64,000 bases of DNA from Thalassotalea nanhaiensis (GCF_031583575.1 NZ_CP134146.1:3162001-3226000); one strand, 5' to 3'; numbered from the stretch's first letter, positions 1-8,303 are shown. Program-made: numbers and translations. The notes: generated by a model not told the origin, from the letters alone.

Positions 1-104
1 AGCTTGCGATGCTCATGTGTATACATATATGACCATAAAGTCTTACGGCATATTTTCAATCTTTTGCAAGCCTCTGTAGCAGTGATAAGGTTATCTATAT
101 TCAT
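1..104 (-). CDS. putative helix-turn-helix DNA-binding protein, N-terminal part only (cut by left edge)
   Basis: An ATG at 104-102 on the minus strand opens a frame that stays open to the left edge (34 codons seen). A good ribosome-binding site (CCGGAG) lies 7 bases before the ATG. The visible residues include TATEACKRLKICRKTLW, which resembles the helix-turn-helix of excisionase, AlpA or MerR-like proteins (pattern: T-x-x-E-A-x-x-x-L-x-I-x-x-x-T-L-W). Small proteins of this type often regulate mobile elements, but nothing else here shows an element. A plus-strand frame over the same bases is also open but has no start signal. Assignment rests on a short stretch and is tentative. Confidence 0.45.
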   Translation of the reverse strand, partial: MNIDNLITATEACKRLKICRKTLWSYMYTHEHRK

Positions 105-201
105 TGTAACTCCGGTTAATTTGAAGAATTACAGCAATATTAATGTAAGGGTGTCTTTATGTTGAATAATGCGCTAAATTTGGAGAGAGCGTGCTGATAT
201 G

Positions 202-276
202 GATAGAAATCTATGTTACTGTGACAAGGTCTTCTGATAATTGTCAGTAACACGGCAAGTAACACAGATTTCTATC
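202..276. repeat. long inverted repeat with two alternative hairpins
   Basis: Arms at 202-220 and 258-276 are 19 bases each and complementary with one mismatch (GATAGAAATCT...AGATTTCTATC). An inner, partly exclusive pairing joins 214-227 with 241-252 (TGTTAC..TGACAA with TTGTCAGTAACA). On the minus strand the octamer GTGTTACT also occurs twice 12 bases apart. It sits about 100 bp upstream of the left-edge gene, so it could be an operator or a structured leader. No function is demonstrated by the sequence. Confidence 0.6.
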
Positions 277-280
277 TAGA

Positions 281-352
281 TGAAAACAAAGGCGTTATTT
301 TAGGTGATCGCACATATCACAATTTATGCAAGTATCTAAAATGAGTAACGCC
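281..352 (-). terminator. possible terminator downstream of trhP
   Basis: Arms at 291-303 (GGCGTTATTTTAG) and 336-352 pair, with a four-base bulge. On the minus strand the structure is followed by a T-rich stretch (TTTGTTTT). It begins about 20 bp after the trhP stop. The loop is long (about 32 nt), so this may be a structured element rather than a classic terminator. Confidence 0.4.
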
Positions 353-371
353 ATATTGATCGAACCTTGCG

Positions 372-1775
372 TTAAGCGCTTGCTTGGTTTTGTGCAAATG
401 GGTGACGAGTATTCTCACCATCATTTAAATACCGCATAATAATGCCGTATTCCAAGTCAAAATCAGTATCGAGTTTTATTTGTACAAAATGCCCCGAGCC
501 TTTAGCGTCGGTAACTTCTTCGCCTTTACGGTTTTGCATATACTCCAAGACAAAGCTAATATTGCCTTGTGGGGTCATTAATTCTATTGAATCACCCGTT
601 AAAAACTTATTTTTAACGTCAATTTCAATCAAACCATCTTCCGTTCGACCTAACACTTCACCAACAAACTGCTGACTGTCAGACTTTGAATAACCATATT
701 CATAATTTTGTAAATGGTCATGGCGATGACGCGCCAGGAATCCTTCGGTATAACCACGGCTGGCTAAGTGCTCTAGATTGCCTTTCAGATCTTCATTAAA
801 ACTTTTACCTGCAACGGCATCATTCATTGCTTGTTTATATATTTGCGCGGTGCGGGCACAGTAATAGAATGATTTAGTACGTCCTTCAATCTTTAATGAG
901 TGCACACCCATTTTAACTAATCGTTCTACATGCTCGATTGCACGTAAATCTTTAGAATTCATGATATAGGTGCCGTGCTCATCTTCAAACGCCGGCATAT
1001 ATTCACCTGGACGACCTTGCTCTTGCAATAAAAACACTTCATCGGTTGGCTTTTGCTCTTTTTTGGCCATATCTGGCGTCCAAATTTCTGGCTCTTCTGC
1101 ACCAATAATATCTTGCTGAGGCGCTACGGCAATAATTTCACCATGCTCATCTTCTTTGGCGTCATGGGCATTGTAGGACCAACGACAAGAATTAGTACAC
1201 GTGCCTTGGTTAGGGTCTCGTTTATTAATGTAACCTGATAATAAACAGCGGCCAGAATAAGCCATGCATAACGCGCCATGTACGAAAACCTCAATTTCCA
1301 TTTCAGGCACTTTCATGCGAATTTCTTCAATTTCATCTAATGACAATTCACGCGACAAAATAACTCGCTCTACACCTTGTTGGTGCCAAAACTTTACTGT
1401 TGCCCAGTTTACAGCATTCGCTTGAACCGATAAATGAATTGGCATATCAGGGTAAGCTTCGCGGATCATCATTATTAGGCCTGGATCACTCATAATAAGT
1501 GCATCTGGCTTCATTGCGATAACAGGTGCGATGTCTTTTAAATAGGTTTTAAGCTTTGAATTATGTGGTGATATGTTGCTTACAACATACAACTTTTTAC
1601 CAAGTGCATGTGCTTCATTTATGCCAATTTCAAGGTTGGCTAAGTTAAATTCATTATTACGAACGCGTAAGCTATATCGAGGTTGGCCTGCGTAAACAGC
1701 ATCGGCGCCATAGGCAAATGCGTAACGCATGTTTTTAAGACTGCCAGCAGGAGATAATAATTCTGGTGAAAACAT
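372..1775 (-). CDS. trhP: tRNA hydroxylation protein TrhP (peptidase U32 family, YegQ)
   Basis: The 467-residue protein begins MFSPELLSPAGS, as U32 family proteins do; an upstream in-frame start at 1868 is ignored because it would add 31 non-conserved residues. The U32 signature EVFVHGALCMAYSGRC lies at about residues 162-177, and Cys170, Cys177, Cys193 and Cys197 could hold an iron-sulfur cluster. In E. coli, TrhP (YegQ) takes part in prephenate-dependent hydroxylation of U34 in tRNAs (family knowledge). Length is close to the E. coli protein (453). About 65 residues between positions 205 and 270 are acidic and look less conserved. The gene stands alone on the minus strand, separated from rdgC by about 150 bp. 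Confidence 0.9.
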   Translation of the reverse strand: MFSPELLSPAGSLKNMRYAFAYGADAVYAGQPRYSLRVRNNEFNLANLEIGINEAHALGKKLYVVSNISPHNSKLKTYLKDIAPVIAMKPDALIMSDPGLIMMIREAYPDMPIHLSVQANAVNWATVKFWHQQGVERVILSRELSLDEIEEIRMKVPEMEIEVFVHGALCMAYSGRCLLSGYINKRDPNQGTCTNSCRWSYNAHDAKEDEHGEIIAVAPQQDIIGAEEPEIWTPDMAKKEQKPTDEVFLLQEQGRPGEYMPAFEDEHGTYIMNSKDLRAIEHVERLVKMGVHSLKIEGRTKSFYYCARTAQIYKQAMNDAVAGKSFNEDLKGNLEHLASRGYTEGFLARHRHDHLQNYEYGYSKSDSQQFVGEVLGRTEDGLIEIDVKNKFLTGDSIELMTPQGNISFVLEYMQNRKGEEVTDAKGSGHFVQIKLDTDFDLEYGIIMRYLNDGENTRHPFAQNQASA

Positions 1776-1923
1776 GTAAATACCAACCCTATTTATTGTA
1801 AGGACATTAAAAAAGAGCGGTATTTTAGTCGCTGAAGGCGAAAGGTTCAATACACATACAGTTAACAACTGTTATTAAATGTACGAACCTTGTTCAATAT
1901 CAATAAAAATAGATACTTAACGG

Positions 1924-2850
1924 TTAATCTTCTAAGTAAGAATTAGTTGCTAATTCAAATTGCGCTAACATATCTTCAATGAAACGGTTCACTTCACCGG
2001 TCATAAGGGTAAAGTCAGCATCAATTTTAACCATCATATCGTCAGTTGGAATGTCTTCATTTTGCTCATAAACGCTGTCGTGGAACTTAACGCGTTTAAC
2101 ACTTAAGTCATCTGCCAGTACACAAGATAAGGTTTGATCCCAATCAAAAGCAATTTTAACTACCTGTTTTTCACCCTTTTCGCCTAAATGCGCCAGGATT
2201 TCATCTGACAATAAATCTTGGTTTTTACAACGAAGTACAGCGCCATCATCGCCCATAGCTTTTAATTCGCCTTCAAAGCCAATAGTAAAGCGTTCAGGTA
2301 ATGTTTGCTCTAATAACCAACTGGTCATTGTCGTTTCAGCGCCAGCATCTGGTACAAAACTGGTCACCGGTAATGATCCTAAGCACTTACGCAGTAATGC
2401 TAAAAAGTCTTCTGCTTTGCCGCGAGAGCTGGTATTAACAACGATGATATTTTTTTCAGGACAAATATAGCCTTGTGTATCACTAATGCGAGAAAAAGCA
2501 CGAGGCAATAACGCAAAGGTTATGTCTTCTTTAAATTGTTCTTTTTCTTTTTTAGTAGCTTTACGGCTGTGCTCTTGTTCAAGCTGCTCAACCTTTTCTT
2601 CCAGCGCTTCTTTTACAACAGAAGCAGGAAGGATTTTTTCTTCCTTACGAGCCGACAATAGGTAACATCCATTTGCATGATGTAATAATCGATTGCCATG
2701 CTTACCTATAGCACTTGCCCAACCAAAGCGGGCTAATTCTGTTTTACCACAAGGTGCAAAAACATGCTCTTGTAAAGCTGTTTCAAGCTCTTCTTCAGTT
2801 TGAGTAAATGGGCGAGTAAACGCGAAAATGTATAAATTTTTAAACCACAT
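1924..2850 (-). CDS. rdgC: recombination-associated protein RdgC
   Basis: RdgC is a nucleoid-associated ring protein that binds double-stranded DNA and restrains RecA loading (family knowledge). The 308-residue product opens MWFKNLYIFAFTRPF, the typical RdgC start, and has the usual family length (E. coli 303). A charged Glu/Lys-rich helix spans about residues 70-110, and the acidic C-terminal end is typical. An AGGAAA ribosome-binding site precedes the ATG. It is a single gene, divergent from the small membrane protein at 2920. Confidence 0.95.
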   Translation of the reverse strand: MWFKNLYIFAFTRPFTQTEEELETALQEHVFAPCGKTELARFGWASAIGKHGNRLLHHANGCYLLSARKEEKILPASVVKEALEEKVEQLEQEHSRKATKKEKEQFKEDITFALLPRAFSRISDTQGYICPEKNIIVVNTSSRGKAEDFLALLRKCLGSLPVTSFVPDAGAETTMTSWLLEQTLPERFTIGFEGELKAMGDDGAVLRCKNQDLLSDEILAHLGEKGEKQVVKIAFDWDQTLSCVLADDLSVKRVKFHDSVYEQNEDIPTDDMMVKIDADFTLMTGEVNRFIEDMLAQFELATNSYLED

Positions 2851-2919
2851 GATGAATTTCCTTGCCCAAAAGTTTAAAGTGGGAGTATTGATAATGAGAA
2901 TTTTAATTATTGGACAGGC

Positions 2920-3246
2920 ATGATAACCAAACTATTACTACTAAGTATATCTATTTTTTTAGTTTCTAGATTGATGGAGGGAATACGTTTAAAAAGCTTT
3001 GTAACTGCCGTTGTAGTCGCTGTGGTTTATAGCGTTGCTGACCTATTATTGTGGTGGTTGATGGTATTCTTTTCTATGCCATTGATCATATTAACATTTG
3101 GCTTATTTGTATTTGTTCTGAACGCAATTTTACTATGGATAACCGACCAAATTATTGATGATTTTGAAATCAAAGATCTCAGCACAACGTTTATTGCGTC
3201 ACTGATTATTTCTGCAATTAACTTAATATTAAATTGGCTTTTTTAA
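2920..3246 (+). CDS. small integral membrane protein, phage-holin-4-2-like family (PF04020 type)
   Basis: The 108-residue protein is almost entirely hydrophobic, with about four membrane segments (roughly residues 3-17, 26-50, 50-76 and 88-106) separated by short charged links (RLMEGIRLKS, DQIIDDFEIKD). This pattern fits the 'phage holin family / membrane protein of unknown function' group common in bacterial chromosomes; the name does not imply a prophage. Its stop codon overlaps the end of the convergent phoR gene by 4 bp. No specific function can be given. Confidence 0.75.
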   Translation: MITKLLLLSISIFLVSRLMEGIRLKSFVTAVVVAVVYSVADLLLWWLMVFFSMPLIILTFGLFVFVLNAILLWITDQIIDDFEIKDLSTTFIASLIISAINLILNWLF

Positions 3247-4547
3247 GGCTTTAATTTAACACTGTCTTCTATCTTGAATTTGAGAGTGAATGTACTGCCT
3301 TTGTTGATTTCACTTTCAATAATAAATTGAGCATTATGATGATTTGCTACGTGTTTTACGATAGATAAACCAAGCCCTGTACCACCAGTATCACGTGAAC
3401 GTGATTTATCTACACGATAGAACCGTTCACTTAATCGACTAATATCTTTGCTTTCAACGCCACAACCATTATCGGTAACACTAAATAAACAAGAATCATC
3501 AACGATAGCCCATCTGACTGTGATATTACCGCCTTCAGGCGTGTAATTCATCGCGTTGACCATAAGATTAGAGCATGCGCTTTTTAACTCTGATTCTATG
3601 CCTAAAATACCAAGGCTCGATTCTATTTCAATATTAATGGTGTGATGCTTGGTCTTATTTAACCAGTTAATGTCTTCAACTAACTGCTCTATAAGTTTTG
3701 GCATGTTCACTCGAACACGGATATCCTCGTCGGTATGTACTTCAATACGCGAAAGTACTAACAATTGTTGCACCAGTCTGTCCATGCGCGTAACTTGTTG
3801 TTCAATAGTAGCGAATGATTTGCCCCAGTGAGCAGGAATATCTTCATCTTCCTGTACCATTTCGACATAACCACGCATAACCGTTAACGGTGTTTTTAAC
3901 TCATGAGAAACATTGGCAACAAAATCACGACGCATCATTTCCAGACGTTTTAACTGGCTCACATCACGAGCCAGTAGTAAGTACTGCTCATCACCATAAG
4001 TCATAAACCGTAATTCCAGTTGTTGGTTATCATCATCTGGCGATAAGATACTGCAAGGCTCTGAGAAATCGGATTTTTTCAAATATTTAGTCAATATAGG
4101 TGAGCGAACGAGGTTGTTAATTCGTTGACCAGAATCTGCAGGCCATTTTATTCCCAACAAGCGTGTGGCTTTTTTATTCGCCCAGCGAATTGAATAATCT
4201 AACCCTAATACTATTGCCGCATCAGGGAGCGCTTCAGCGCCATCACGAAATTGTCGAATACGAGAGTTTAATTGCTTTTGTTTTTGACGATAGTTTTTAA
4301 TGCGCCTGTAAATACCATCATATACATGCCCCCAAATTCCTTTTGACTCAGGAGGATGAAGTAAGTTTTTTTGCCACAACCAATCAATAATATTGATTAA
4401 ATGTTTGTAATTCCACAATAGAGAAATTACGGTATAAATCCATAAGCACAACCAAATACTATTAAGCCAGTAACCGACAAAGATACTGGCTAAAATGTAT
4501 AAAAATTGCTTAAAAATAAATTGCTTTGTCGAAAAGCGATAGATCAT
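3243..4547 (-). CDS. phoR: phosphate regulon sensor histidine kinase PhoR
   Basis: PhoR senses phosphate limitation through the Pst-PhoU system and phosphorylates PhoB at the inner membrane (family knowledge). The 434-residue protein has two N-terminal membrane segments (about 10-48), a PAS region (about 95-190), a HisKA domain with the phospho-acceptor in FVANVSHELKTPLTV (His215), and a HATPase domain with N-box NLMVNAMNYTPEGG and G-box GTGLGLSIV. The length matches E. coli PhoR (431). It follows phoB with a 17-bp gap on the same strand, so the two are co-transcribed from the PhoB-box promoter upstream of phoB. Confidence 0.95.
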   Translation of the reverse strand: MIYRFSTKQFIFKQFLYILASIFVGYWLNSIWLCLWIYTVISLLWNYKHLINIIDWLWQKNLLHPPESKGIWGHVYDGIYRRIKNYRQKQKQLNSRIRQFRDGAEALPDAAIVLGLDYSIRWANKKATRLLGIKWPADSGQRINNLVRSPILTKYLKKSDFSEPCSILSPDDDNQQLELRFMTYGDEQYLLLARDVSQLKRLEMMRRDFVANVSHELKTPLTVMRGYVEMVQEDEDIPAHWGKSFATIEQQVTRMDRLVQQLLVLSRIEVHTDEDIRVRVNMPKLIEQLVEDINWLNKTKHHTINIEIESSLGILGIESELKSACSNLMVNAMNYTPEGGNITVRWAIVDDSCLFSVTDNGCGVESKDISRLSERFYRVDKSRSRDTGGTGLGLSIVKHVANHHNAQFIIESEINKGSTFTLKFKIEDSVKLKP

Positions 4548-4564
4548 AAAGGTGCGTTACCTAA

Positions 4565-5257
4565 TTAACTTACTTTACTTGAAAATCGGTAACCAGCACC
4601 ACGAACCGTTTGTACAAACTCTTCATGACCTTGCCCTGTAATTGATTTTCTAAGGCGTCTAATATGAACGTCTACGGTTCTGTCTTCAACGTAAACATTT
4701 GTGCCCCATACATTATCAAGTAATTGTTCTCGCGAATAGACTCTTTCAGGATGGGTCATAAAAAAATGTAGCATTTTAAATTCGGTTGGGCCCAACTCTA
4801 TTGGGTTACCATCAATTTTAACTCGATGAGATACCGGATCTAAAGTTAAGCCTTTAAACTCAATAGTTTCTTCTAATGACGTTGGAGCAACGCGGCGAAT
4901 AACAGCTTTAATGCGAGCAATTAACTCTTTCGGTGAAAAAGGTTTGGTGACATAGTCATCGACACCAACTTCAAAGCCTTTCACCTTATCATCTTCATCA
5001 GATCGTGCGGTTAGCATAATGATAGGTATCTTTTTGGTATAGTCTTGCTGCTTTATCTCGCGTGCAATTTTAAGACCACTGCCACCTGGCAGCATCCAAT
5101 CTAATAGAACTAAATCTGGAAGTGGATCAACCAACAATGCTTTTGCTTGCTCATAGTCTGCCGCTTCAATTGCATTAAAACCATTTTGCTCAAGTACAAA
5201 TGTGATCATTTCCCTAATTGGGGCTTCGTCTTCTACTACCAAAATTTGTCGGCTCAT
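4565..5257 (-). CDS. phoB: phosphate regulon response regulator PhoB
   Basis: PhoB is the OmpR-type response regulator that activates phosphate-starvation genes. The protein begins [18 protein letters not shown], almost identical to the classical PhoB N-terminus. The phospho-acceptor is Asp53 in [11 protein letters not shown], the switch Lys lies in [13 protein letters not shown], and the C-terminal winged helix contains [15 protein letters not shown] chose the ATG at 5257 over a TTG at 5272 because AGGAAA sits just before it and homologues start there. The product is 230 residues, as expected. A perfect PhoB box lies 53 bp upstream, implying autoregulation. Confidence 0.97.
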   Translation of the reverse strand: MSRQILVVEDEAPIREMITFVLEQNGFNAIEAADYEQAKALLVDPLPDLVLLDWMLPGGSGLKIAREIKQQDYTKKIPIIMLTARSDEDDKVKGFEVGVDDYVTKPFSPKELIARIKAVIRRVAPTSLEETIEFKGLTLDPVSHRVKIDGNPIELGPTEFKMLHFFMTHPERVYSREQLLDNVWGTNVYVEDRTVDVHIRRLRKSITGQGHEEFVQTVRGAGYRFSSKVS

Positions 5258-5293
5258 AGCGTTTCCTGACAAATGCTAAATAACGTGTTAACT

Positions 5294-5327
5294 ATCATGC
5301 CTTACTTAGATGACAGTTTTATGACAG
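5294..5327 (-). promoter_or_regulatory. PhoB box and -10 element of the phoBR promoter
   Basis: Read on the minus strand, 5327-5310 is CTGTCATAAAACTGTCAT, two 7-bp direct repeats with a 4-bp A-rich spacer, an exact match to the E. coli Pho-box consensus as I know it. Exactly 10 bp further down lies CATGAT (5299-5294), a plausible -10 hexamer. PhoB normally replaces the -35 contact at this distance. The phoB ATG follows 36 bp later. Confidence 0.9.
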
Positions 5328-5417
5328 TGTTCAAATTCATATCATTGTTGATACGATTTTAATTATAGAAGTTTACTAAAGGTTTGTAATCAAATAAAAA
5401 ATTATCAATGAGGTACA

Positions 5418-5571
5418 AACTTATTGCCACCCTTGGCAGTTTGCATTCCTTCATCCATGAGTGAGCCAACTTTTGTGCCATCCCTGGCAAGTTGGCATTC
5501 CTTCATCCATGAGTGAGCCAACTTTAGTGCCATCCCTGGCAAGTTGGCATTCCTTCATCCATGAAGTAAAC
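5418..5571. repeat. three tandem copies of a 52-bp hairpin-forming intergenic repeat
   Basis: Three units repeat with a period of 52 bp (the core TCATCCATGA recurs at 5451, 5503 and 5555). Units 2 and 3 are nearly identical; unit 1 is diverged and 2 bp shorter. Each unit carries a small hairpin TGCCA-TCCC-TGGCA, and AAGTTGGC in one unit can pair with GCCAACTT of the next. Related copies occur at 16393-16446, 16546-16601 and 44930-44976. The array fills the gap between phoB and the porin gene. There are no variable spacers. Confidence 0.85.
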
Positions 5572-5605
5572 AATTAAGTGGCTTTATAAGTAGGATGTTT
5601 AGATA

Positions 5606-6562
5606 TTAGAATTTATATTCAATACCTGTTGATAAATAACTTTCGTCTTCATCACCAGTTACACCTTCATCTAAATCAAATGCGGTGTAAAATGCAAAAA
5701 CTTTTGCATTTTTAGCTAGGGCGTAATCAACACCAGCAGTAAATGCTGTTTTTTCTGCTTCATCACCAAAATCTTCTTCTGATGTTTGTACTTGACCTTT
5801 TAACGTAAAGTCTTTGTTTAGCTTATACGCTGCTGATACTAAGAAGCCAGTAGTTTCATCACCGGTTGCCACAACTTCTTGAGAGTGAGCAATAAAACCA
5901 AGCTTGAATGCACCCAATTTGGTTGCAACATTTAAACGCATTGCATCTTCACCGTCTACTTCACTGTCTAATGCCACAGAAGCAAACCAGTTTGACTTTT
6001 TCAGTCCTGCGTCACCGTAAAATACTGCAGTAGAAATACCCGCTTCACCGCCTTGGTCATCATCACCTTCAGCTACATAAGTAACACCTGCATAGAAATC
6101 ACCAAACTTTGGAGAAACATACGTTACTGACTCACCCATACGGTTTTCACCTGCCCAAAGGTTTTTAATATCGCCTTCGTAATCACTGAATAAATCAATT
6201 TTACCCTGTGATTGCTTTAACATAGTGTCGTTACGACCGAGTAAAACAGTACCAAAATTGCCTTTTAAGCCAATGTACTGGTTACGACCTTTGATGTTAT
6301 CTTTATCATCAGAATCGTCTGCCATTTCAAGTTGAACTTCGGCTTTATAAACAACTGATAATGAGTCGTTAACTTTAAGATCGCCAGTTACACCTAAACG
6401 AGAAGCGTTTGATTTAACTTCTGTTTGAGATTCACCACCTTCGTCTGAATACTGCAAACCAACGTTCGCTTTACCATAAAAATTAATTTCGTCAGACGCC
6501 ATTGCTGGTGCTGCGAATGTAGCGGCTATTGTTAAAGCCATTGTAGTTTTAACTAAGTTCAT
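5606..6562 (-). CDS. general porin, probably phosphate-regulated
   Basis: This is a Gram-negative 16-stranded-type porin. The chosen ATG at 6562 gives a 318-residue precursor with a signal peptide (MNLVKTTMALTIAATFAAPAMA) followed by DEINFYGKANVGLQYS, the first strand typical of general porins, and it ends YLSTGIEYKF with the terminal Phe needed for barrel assembly. AGGG lies 7 bases before this ATG; the longer start at 6586 lacks support. The protein is strongly acidic. A PhoB box sits 61 bp upstream, so it may serve phosphate uptake in the manner of PhoE. The exact substrate cannot be read from sequence. Confidence 0.85.
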   Translation of the reverse strand: MNLVKTTMALTIAATFAAPAMASDEINFYGKANVGLQYSDEGGESQTEVKSNASRLGVTGDLKVNDSLSVVYKAEVQLEMADDSDDKDNIKGRNQYIGLKGNFGTVLLGRNDTMLKQSQGKIDLFSDYEGDIKNLWAGENRMGESVTYVSPKFGDFYAGVTYVAEGDDDQGGEAGISTAVFYGDAGLKKSNWFASVALDSEVDGEDAMRLNVATKLGAFKLGFIAHSQEVVATGDETTGFLVSAAYKLNKDFTLKGQVQTSEEDFGDEAEKTAFTAGVDYALAKNAKVFAFYTAFDLDEGVTGDEDESYLSTGIEYKF

Positions 6563-6606
6563 AGGTTTACCCTGTTTAAATATCATTAAGTTTTGTAATT
6601 GTGGCT

Positions 6607-6640
6607 ATAATGGCAGGTGAATATTACACTTTTATTACAC
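6607..6640 (-). promoter_or_regulatory. PhoB box and -10 element of the porin promoter
   Basis: On the minus strand 6640-6623 reads GTGTAATAAAAGTGTAAT, two 7-bp repeats with an AAAA spacer, matching 14 of 18 positions of the consensus. CATTAT (6612-6607) follows after exactly 10 bp, the spacing known for PhoB-dependent promoters. The porin ATG is 44 bp downstream of this hexamer. Confidence 0.75.
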
Positions 6641-6675
6641 ATTGTAATAATATTTAAATTTAATTAATTACAGCA

Positions 6676-6709
6676 ATGTAATAAAAACGTCACATAGCTC
6701 TTTTAAGAT
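6676..6709 (+). promoter_or_regulatory. PhoB box and -10 element of the pstS-like promoter
   Basis: 6676-6693 reads ATGTAATAAAAACGTCAC, matching 14 of 18 consensus positions with the AAAA spacer in place. TAAGAT at 6704-6709 is exactly 10 bp downstream. This box and the porin box lie 35 bp apart and face away from each other, so one 200-bp region serves both genes. Confidence 0.75.
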
Positions 6710-6764
6710 GGCTTCATCAAATTTAAACCTTAACTTAAATAACTAAAACTCTTTGGAGAGATAG

Positions 6765-7736
6765 ATGAAACTTAAAAGCATATTAACTGGTGTAAGTATT
6801 GCGGTAGCAACATTTACAAGCCAAAACGCTTTAGCAGTAGACAGTGACTTACCAGAATATACAAAAACAAGTGGTGTATCAGGTAACTTGTCTTCAGTAG
6901 GCTCTGACACTTTAGCAAACATGATGACGTTCTGGGCTGAAGAATTTAAACGCACTTACCCAAGTGTAAATATTCAAATTCAAGCGGCAGGCTCTTCAAC
7001 AGCGCCACCGGCATTAACCGAGTCTACATCAGGTTTAGGACCAATGAGTCGTAAAATGAAATCGAAAGAAATCCAATCTTTCGAGAAAAAGTTTGGTTAC
7101 AAGCCTACTCCAGTGCGTGTTGCTATTGATGCCTTAGCGGTATTTGTTCACAAAGATAACCCAATAAAAGGACTAAGCATTCAACAAGTTGATGCAATTT
7201 TCTCTAGTAACAGAAAATGCCGAGGCGAAATTGATGTTGATCGTTGGGGCGCTTTAGGTTTAACCGGTGATTGGACAGGTAAAGATATACAATTATATGG
7301 ACGCAACTCCGTATCTGGCACTTACGGTTACTTCAAAGAAAAAGCGCTTTGTAAAGGTGACTTTAAAAATACAGTAAATGAGCAGCCGGGTTCAGCATCT
7401 GTTGTACAATCAGTTTCTGCATCATTAAACGGTATTGGTTACTCTGGCATTGGCTACAAAACCTCAGGTGTTCATGCACTACCATTAAGTAAGAAGGGAA
7501 ATAAATACGTAGAAGCAAATATGGCTAATGCGATTTCAGGCGATTACCCTCTTTCTCGTTACTTATACGTGTATGTTAATAAACACCCAAACAAACCATT
7601 AGCGCCAAAAGAAGCTGAATTCTTAAAAATGGTGTTATCAAAGTCTGGTCAAAAGATTGTTGAAAAAGATGGTTACATTCCACTACCTTCATCAGTGGTA
7701 AACAAAGAACTTAAAAAATTAGGTCTTAGTTTCTAA
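6765..7736 (+). CDS. PstS-family phosphate-binding periplasmic protein
   Basis: The 323-residue protein has a signal peptide (about 1-24) and a PBP-like phosphate-binding fold. Motifs include [14 protein letters not shown] near residue 45, [19 protein letters not shown] and [16 protein letters not shown], which correspond to phosphate-contacting loops of PstS-like proteins. GGAGAG lies 5 bases before the ATG. It has its own PhoB-box promoter and is followed at once by a terminator, so it is monocistronic. No pstC, pstA, pstB or phoU lies in this window, so it either serves a distant transporter or acts as an extra scavenging protein. The PstS family call is firm; orthology to E. coli PstS is not. 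Confidence 0.85.
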   Translation: MKLKSILTGVSIAVATFTSQNALAVDSDLPEYTKTSGVSGNLSSVGSDTLANMMTFWAEEFKRTYPSVNIQIQAAGSSTAPPALTESTSGLGPMSRKMKSKEIQSFEKKFGYKPTPVRVAIDALAVFVHKDNPIKGLSIQQVDAIFSSNRKCRGEIDVDRWGALGLTGDWTGKDIQLYGRNSVSGTYGYFKEKALCKGDFKNTVNEQPGSASVVQSVSASLNGIGYSGIGYKTSGVHALPLSKKGNKYVEANMANAISGDYPLSRYLYVYVNKHPNKPLAPKEAEFLKMVLSKSGQKIVEKDGYIPLPSSVVNKELKKLGLSF

Positions 7737-7756
7737 AATTCATTTCGTAAAATACC

Positions 7757-7792
7757 AAAAAGCCCCGCTGAAAAGTTTTCAGCGGGGCTTTT
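7757..7792. terminator. bidirectional intrinsic terminator
   Basis: A perfect 17-bp stem AAAAGCCCCGCTGAAAA / TTTTCAGCGGGGCTTTT with almost no loop, T-rich on both sides. It lies between the convergent pstS-like and gcvR-like genes. Confidence 0.9.
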
Positions 7793-7805
7793 GTATATTT
7801 TATAG

Positions 7806-8303
7806 TTATACGTTTATATCAACCATTAGATCATCGGAAATCCCTTCCAACGCTTCAACTAAATTATCAACTTTATCTTCACCGTTAATGGCGATAATTG
7901 CAGACGCTTTAAAAATAGGTTGGCCAAAGTCTGGTGCACTGCCTTGGCTGCTTACCAACTTAACCAGGTTGCCATGTTGCTTGTGAATCACCGCCGAAAT
8001 TTCACCAACAATACCTTGTCGATCATTTGCCGTTAGCTCCAGTGATATTGTTTTATCATCGTATTGTTGTGGATGAGTCACTTCAACAATCACATTCAAG
8101 CCATCTACTTTTTGCAGATCATCAGCTAAAGGTTCAGCATTTTCTTCACTGACTAACACTTCAATAATTCCGCCAAAAAAACCAGACAAATGACGCAAAC
8201 TACTGGTTTGCCAATTACCATTATGTGTTTTAACTATTGATGCGAAGTTATCAACGATACCAGGACGATCTTTACCCAAAAAAGAAATTACAACATGTCT
8301 CAT
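7806..8303 (-). CDS. ACT-domain regulator, GcvR family
   Basis: The 165-residue protein consists of two ACT domains (about 3-75 and 86-160): the first begins HVVISFLGKDRPGIVDNFASIV and the second SLELTANDRQGIVGEISAVI. This two-ACT architecture without a DNA-binding domain is that of GcvR, which restrains the glycine-cleavage activator GcvA in E. coli (family knowledge). There are no gcv genes nearby, so its target is inferred only from family. It is convergent with the pstS-like gene. Confidence 0.8.
   Translation of the reverse strand: MRHVVISFLGKDRPGIVDNFASIVKTHNGNWQTSSLRHLSGFFGGIIEVLVSEENAEPLADDLQKVDGLNVIVEVTHPQQYDDKTISLELTANDRQGIVGEISAVIHKQHGNLVKLVSSQGSAPDFGQPIFKASAIIAINGEDKVDNLVEALEGISDDLMVDINV

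Noticed and set aside
1-165. Plus-strand frame open from the left edge
   Set aside because: No recognisable protein sequence; the minus-strand frame over the same bases has a ribosome-binding site and an HTH-like N-terminus.
2920-3246. Prophage remnant suggested by the 'holin' family name
   Set aside because: No other phage genes are present; the family is a widespread chromosomal membrane protein.
5418-5571. Possible CRISPR array
   Set aside because: The repeat units abut each other with no unique spacers of constant length, and no cas genes are near.
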